Source of the DNA: an uncultured Collinsella sp. | GTDB lineage: Bacteria > Actinomycetota > Coriobacteriia > Coriobacteriales > Coriobacteriaceae | Reading direction: 5' to 3' | Assembly: GCA_937950415.1 (NCBI GenBank) | Contig: CALFDL010000042.1 | Span: 1 to 14,712, forward strand | DNA: 14,712 bases | Shown here: piece by piece, positions 13,430 through 14,712 of the stretch | Layout: every line of letters starts with the position of its first letter | Position numbering within the stretch: position 1 is the stretch's first letter | Made by a program: the position numbers and the translations under genes | Notes under the pieces: generated by a model | Databases searched by the model: none | Told to the model about the DNA's origin: nothing | The model's input: the letters and a program-made list of their open reading frames with translations, nothing else

Positions 13430-13494
13430 TGAAGGCGTTCATTTGACTGCGTAGGGTGCCGCCAATGGCATCGTTGACATAGAAAGATCGACCT

Positions 13495-14499
13495 ATGGCC
13501 GCTGTTAAAAAATCGGTATCCGTCAAAGACGTGGCGCGCCTCGCGGGCGTCTCGGAGCAGACGGTCTCGCGCACCGTGCACGATTCGCCCAGTGTGCGCC
13601 CCGAGACCAAGGAACGCGTGCGTGCCGCCATGCGCGAGCTGGGGTATCGCCCCAATTTTGCCGGTCGATCGCTGCGCCGTGGCAAGTTTAAGACCGTTGG
13701 CGTCGCCATGTTCAACATTACCGGCACCGGCAACCTCGACCGTATGGAGGGCTTTGCCGCCGCCGCCGACAAGCACGGCTATGCCATCACCCTTACTAAA
13801 GTAGATGGACATCCCTATACTCTCGAGAGTGCATCGTCACGCATGAGCGCGCTGCCGGTGGATGGCATGGTTGTGATCATGAATCGCATGCCGGCGGACT
13901 TTGGCACCTTTGAGCCGCTGCCCGGCATGCAGACGGTGCTCGTTACCATGCTGGAGCACCCGCTCTGTTCAACAGTCGATAACGACCAGTTCGATTGCTC
14001 GCGCCAGGTGGTCGAGTACTTGCTGGAGCAGGGGCACAAGACCGTGCACTTTATCTCGTGCCCCGATCGCTCGCTTTCGGGCATGCGTCGCGAGGAGGGC
14101 TGGCGCGAGACATTGCGCGCGCATGGTATTGAGCCGCCGCGACTCGTCCGTGGCGATTGGACGGCACAGAGCGGATATGCCGCCGGCCAGGTGCTTGCGG
14201 ACGATCCGAACTGCACAGCCATTTATGCTTCCAACGATGCCATGGCCTACGGCTGCATTCGCGGGCTCGAGTCGCGCGGGAAGCGCGTGCCCGAGGATGT
14301 GAGCGTAGTGGGTGTTGATGACAGCCTGGGCGATATCGTGCCCGATCGTCGCCTGACTACGGTGCGCTTTGACAACAAGCGCGTCGGCATGTGGGCGGTC
14401 GACAAGATTGCCGGCGCCGAGGGCGCTGCACCCGGTGTGGAGCACATGCTGTTTCCGGGCGTGCTCGTCGAGGGCGATACGGTACGCTGCCTGCGCTAG
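13495..14499 (+). CDS. LacI-3: LacI/GalR-family repressor of module 3
   Basis: Repressor of 334 residues. Helix-turn-helix is at about 10-29 (VKDVARLAGVSEQTVSRTVH), with recognition pair Glu21-Gln22 and Thr27-Val28-His29 where the others have Val-Ile/Val-Asn. The hinge is NFAGRSLRRG. Sugar-site landmarks: SGMRREEGW, GDWTAQSGY, ASNDAMAYG and GVDD. Start ATG 13495 has AGAAAGA about 8 bases upstream. Divergent from EIICB-3; O3a and O3b lie between them. Nothing palindromic or terminator-like follows the stop, unlike LacI-1 and LacI-2, because the next gene seems to run in the same direction. Confidence 0.92.
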   Translation: MAAVKKSVSVKDVARLAGVSEQTVSRTVHDSPSVRPETKERVRAAMRELGYRPNFAGRSLRRGKFKTVGVAMFNITGTGNLDRMEGFAAAADKHGYAITLTKVDGHPYTLESASSRMSALPVDGMVVIMNRMPADFGTFEPLPGMQTVLVTMLEHPLCSTVDNDQFDCSRQVVEYLLEQGHKTVHFISCPDRSLSGMRREEGWRETLRAHGIEPPRLVRGDWTAQSGYAAGQVLADDPNCTAIYASNDAMAYGCIRGLESRGKRVPEDVSVVGVDDSLGDIVPDRRLTTVRFDNKRVGMWAVDKIAGAEGAAPGVEHMLFPGVLVEGDTVRCLR

Positions 14500-14712
14500 G
14501 GTGCGGACCTGTTTGGGTTGCCACTAACTGTGTTCGATATTGTTTACATTGGTTTAAAAACCGTTCACGGGCGAAAATCGACCGTTCATAGCTCGAAATT
14601 GCGTTTTGCATTGTTCTGTTTTGTTTGAATGTTAATGTTTCTGTCATACAAAACGCAGCGCGTATGCCCGGACGCGATGCTCTCCATTGGTTCATATGTG
14701 AAAGGAACGCAA
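14500..14712 (+). promoter_or_regulatory. Leader of an unseen + strand gene
   Basis: No gene is seen in these 213 bases. AAAGGAA (14701-14707) near the window end is a ribosome-binding site with the start codon expected just past 14712. TTGAAT (14625-14630) and TACAAA (14647-14652) are 16 bases apart and may be its promoter. The symmetric GGTTTAAAAACC (14551-14562) and two CCGTTCA copies (14561-14567 and 14582-14588) are possible regulator sites. TGTTCGATATTGT (14531-14543) also occurs at 8249-8261. Confidence 0.5.

Overview
The window is chromosomal DNA, visibly GC-rich, with GTG and TTG available as starts and dense purine-rich ribosome-binding sites. It holds three paralogous copies of one sugar-uptake module. 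Each module is a LacI-family repressor on the + strand facing away from a two-gene operon on the - strand. Each operon encodes a lactose/cellobiose-type PTS permease (EIICB fusion) and a family 1 6-phospho-beta-glycosidase. High GC, lac-type PTS/GH1 paralogues and tight spacing would fit a gut actinobacterium of the Coriobacteriia (for example Collinsella or a relative). That placement is an inference from style, not proof.

Layout. Module 1: GH1-1 (1-1370, -, C-terminus beyond the window edge), EIIB part (1447-2010, -), EIIC part (2044-3225, -), operator region (3226-3509), LacI-1 (3510-4511, +). Tail-to-tail gap 4512-4845: three 55-bp palindromic repeats and a bidirectional terminator. Module 2: EIICB-2 (4846-6606, -), GH1-2 (6783-8231, -), operator region (8232-8566), LacI-2 (8567-9604, +). 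Tail-to-tail gap 9605-9865: two more copies of the same repeat and a strong terminator. Module 3: GH1-3 (9866-11305, -), EIICB-3 (11372-13138, -), operator region (13139-13494), LacI-3 (13495-14499, +). The last 213 bases look like the leader of a further + strand gene that starts just outside.

How it works. The EIIC domain carries a disaccharide through the membrane and EIIB phosphorylates it. The GH1 enzyme then hydrolyses the 6-phosphoglycoside in the cytoplasm, and the divergent LacI repressor senses the sugar or its phosphate. No EIIA, EI or HPr gene is present, so all three permeases must draw EIIA from elsewhere. Each module has its own LacI operators: outer ATG...CAT arms and a central CG are shared, while the bases between differ, which would insulate the three switches.

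Main points of interest: (i) EIICB-1 is cut by one in-frame amber codon exactly where both paralogues have glutamine, with an otherwise intact EIIB behind it; (ii) a five-copy 55-bp palindromic repeat with about 80-bp periodicity sits in both tail-to-tail gaps; (iii) the paralogous operators have diverged together with the repressor recognition helices; (iv) a GC-rich hairpin lies between the permease and glycosidase genes in all three operons.
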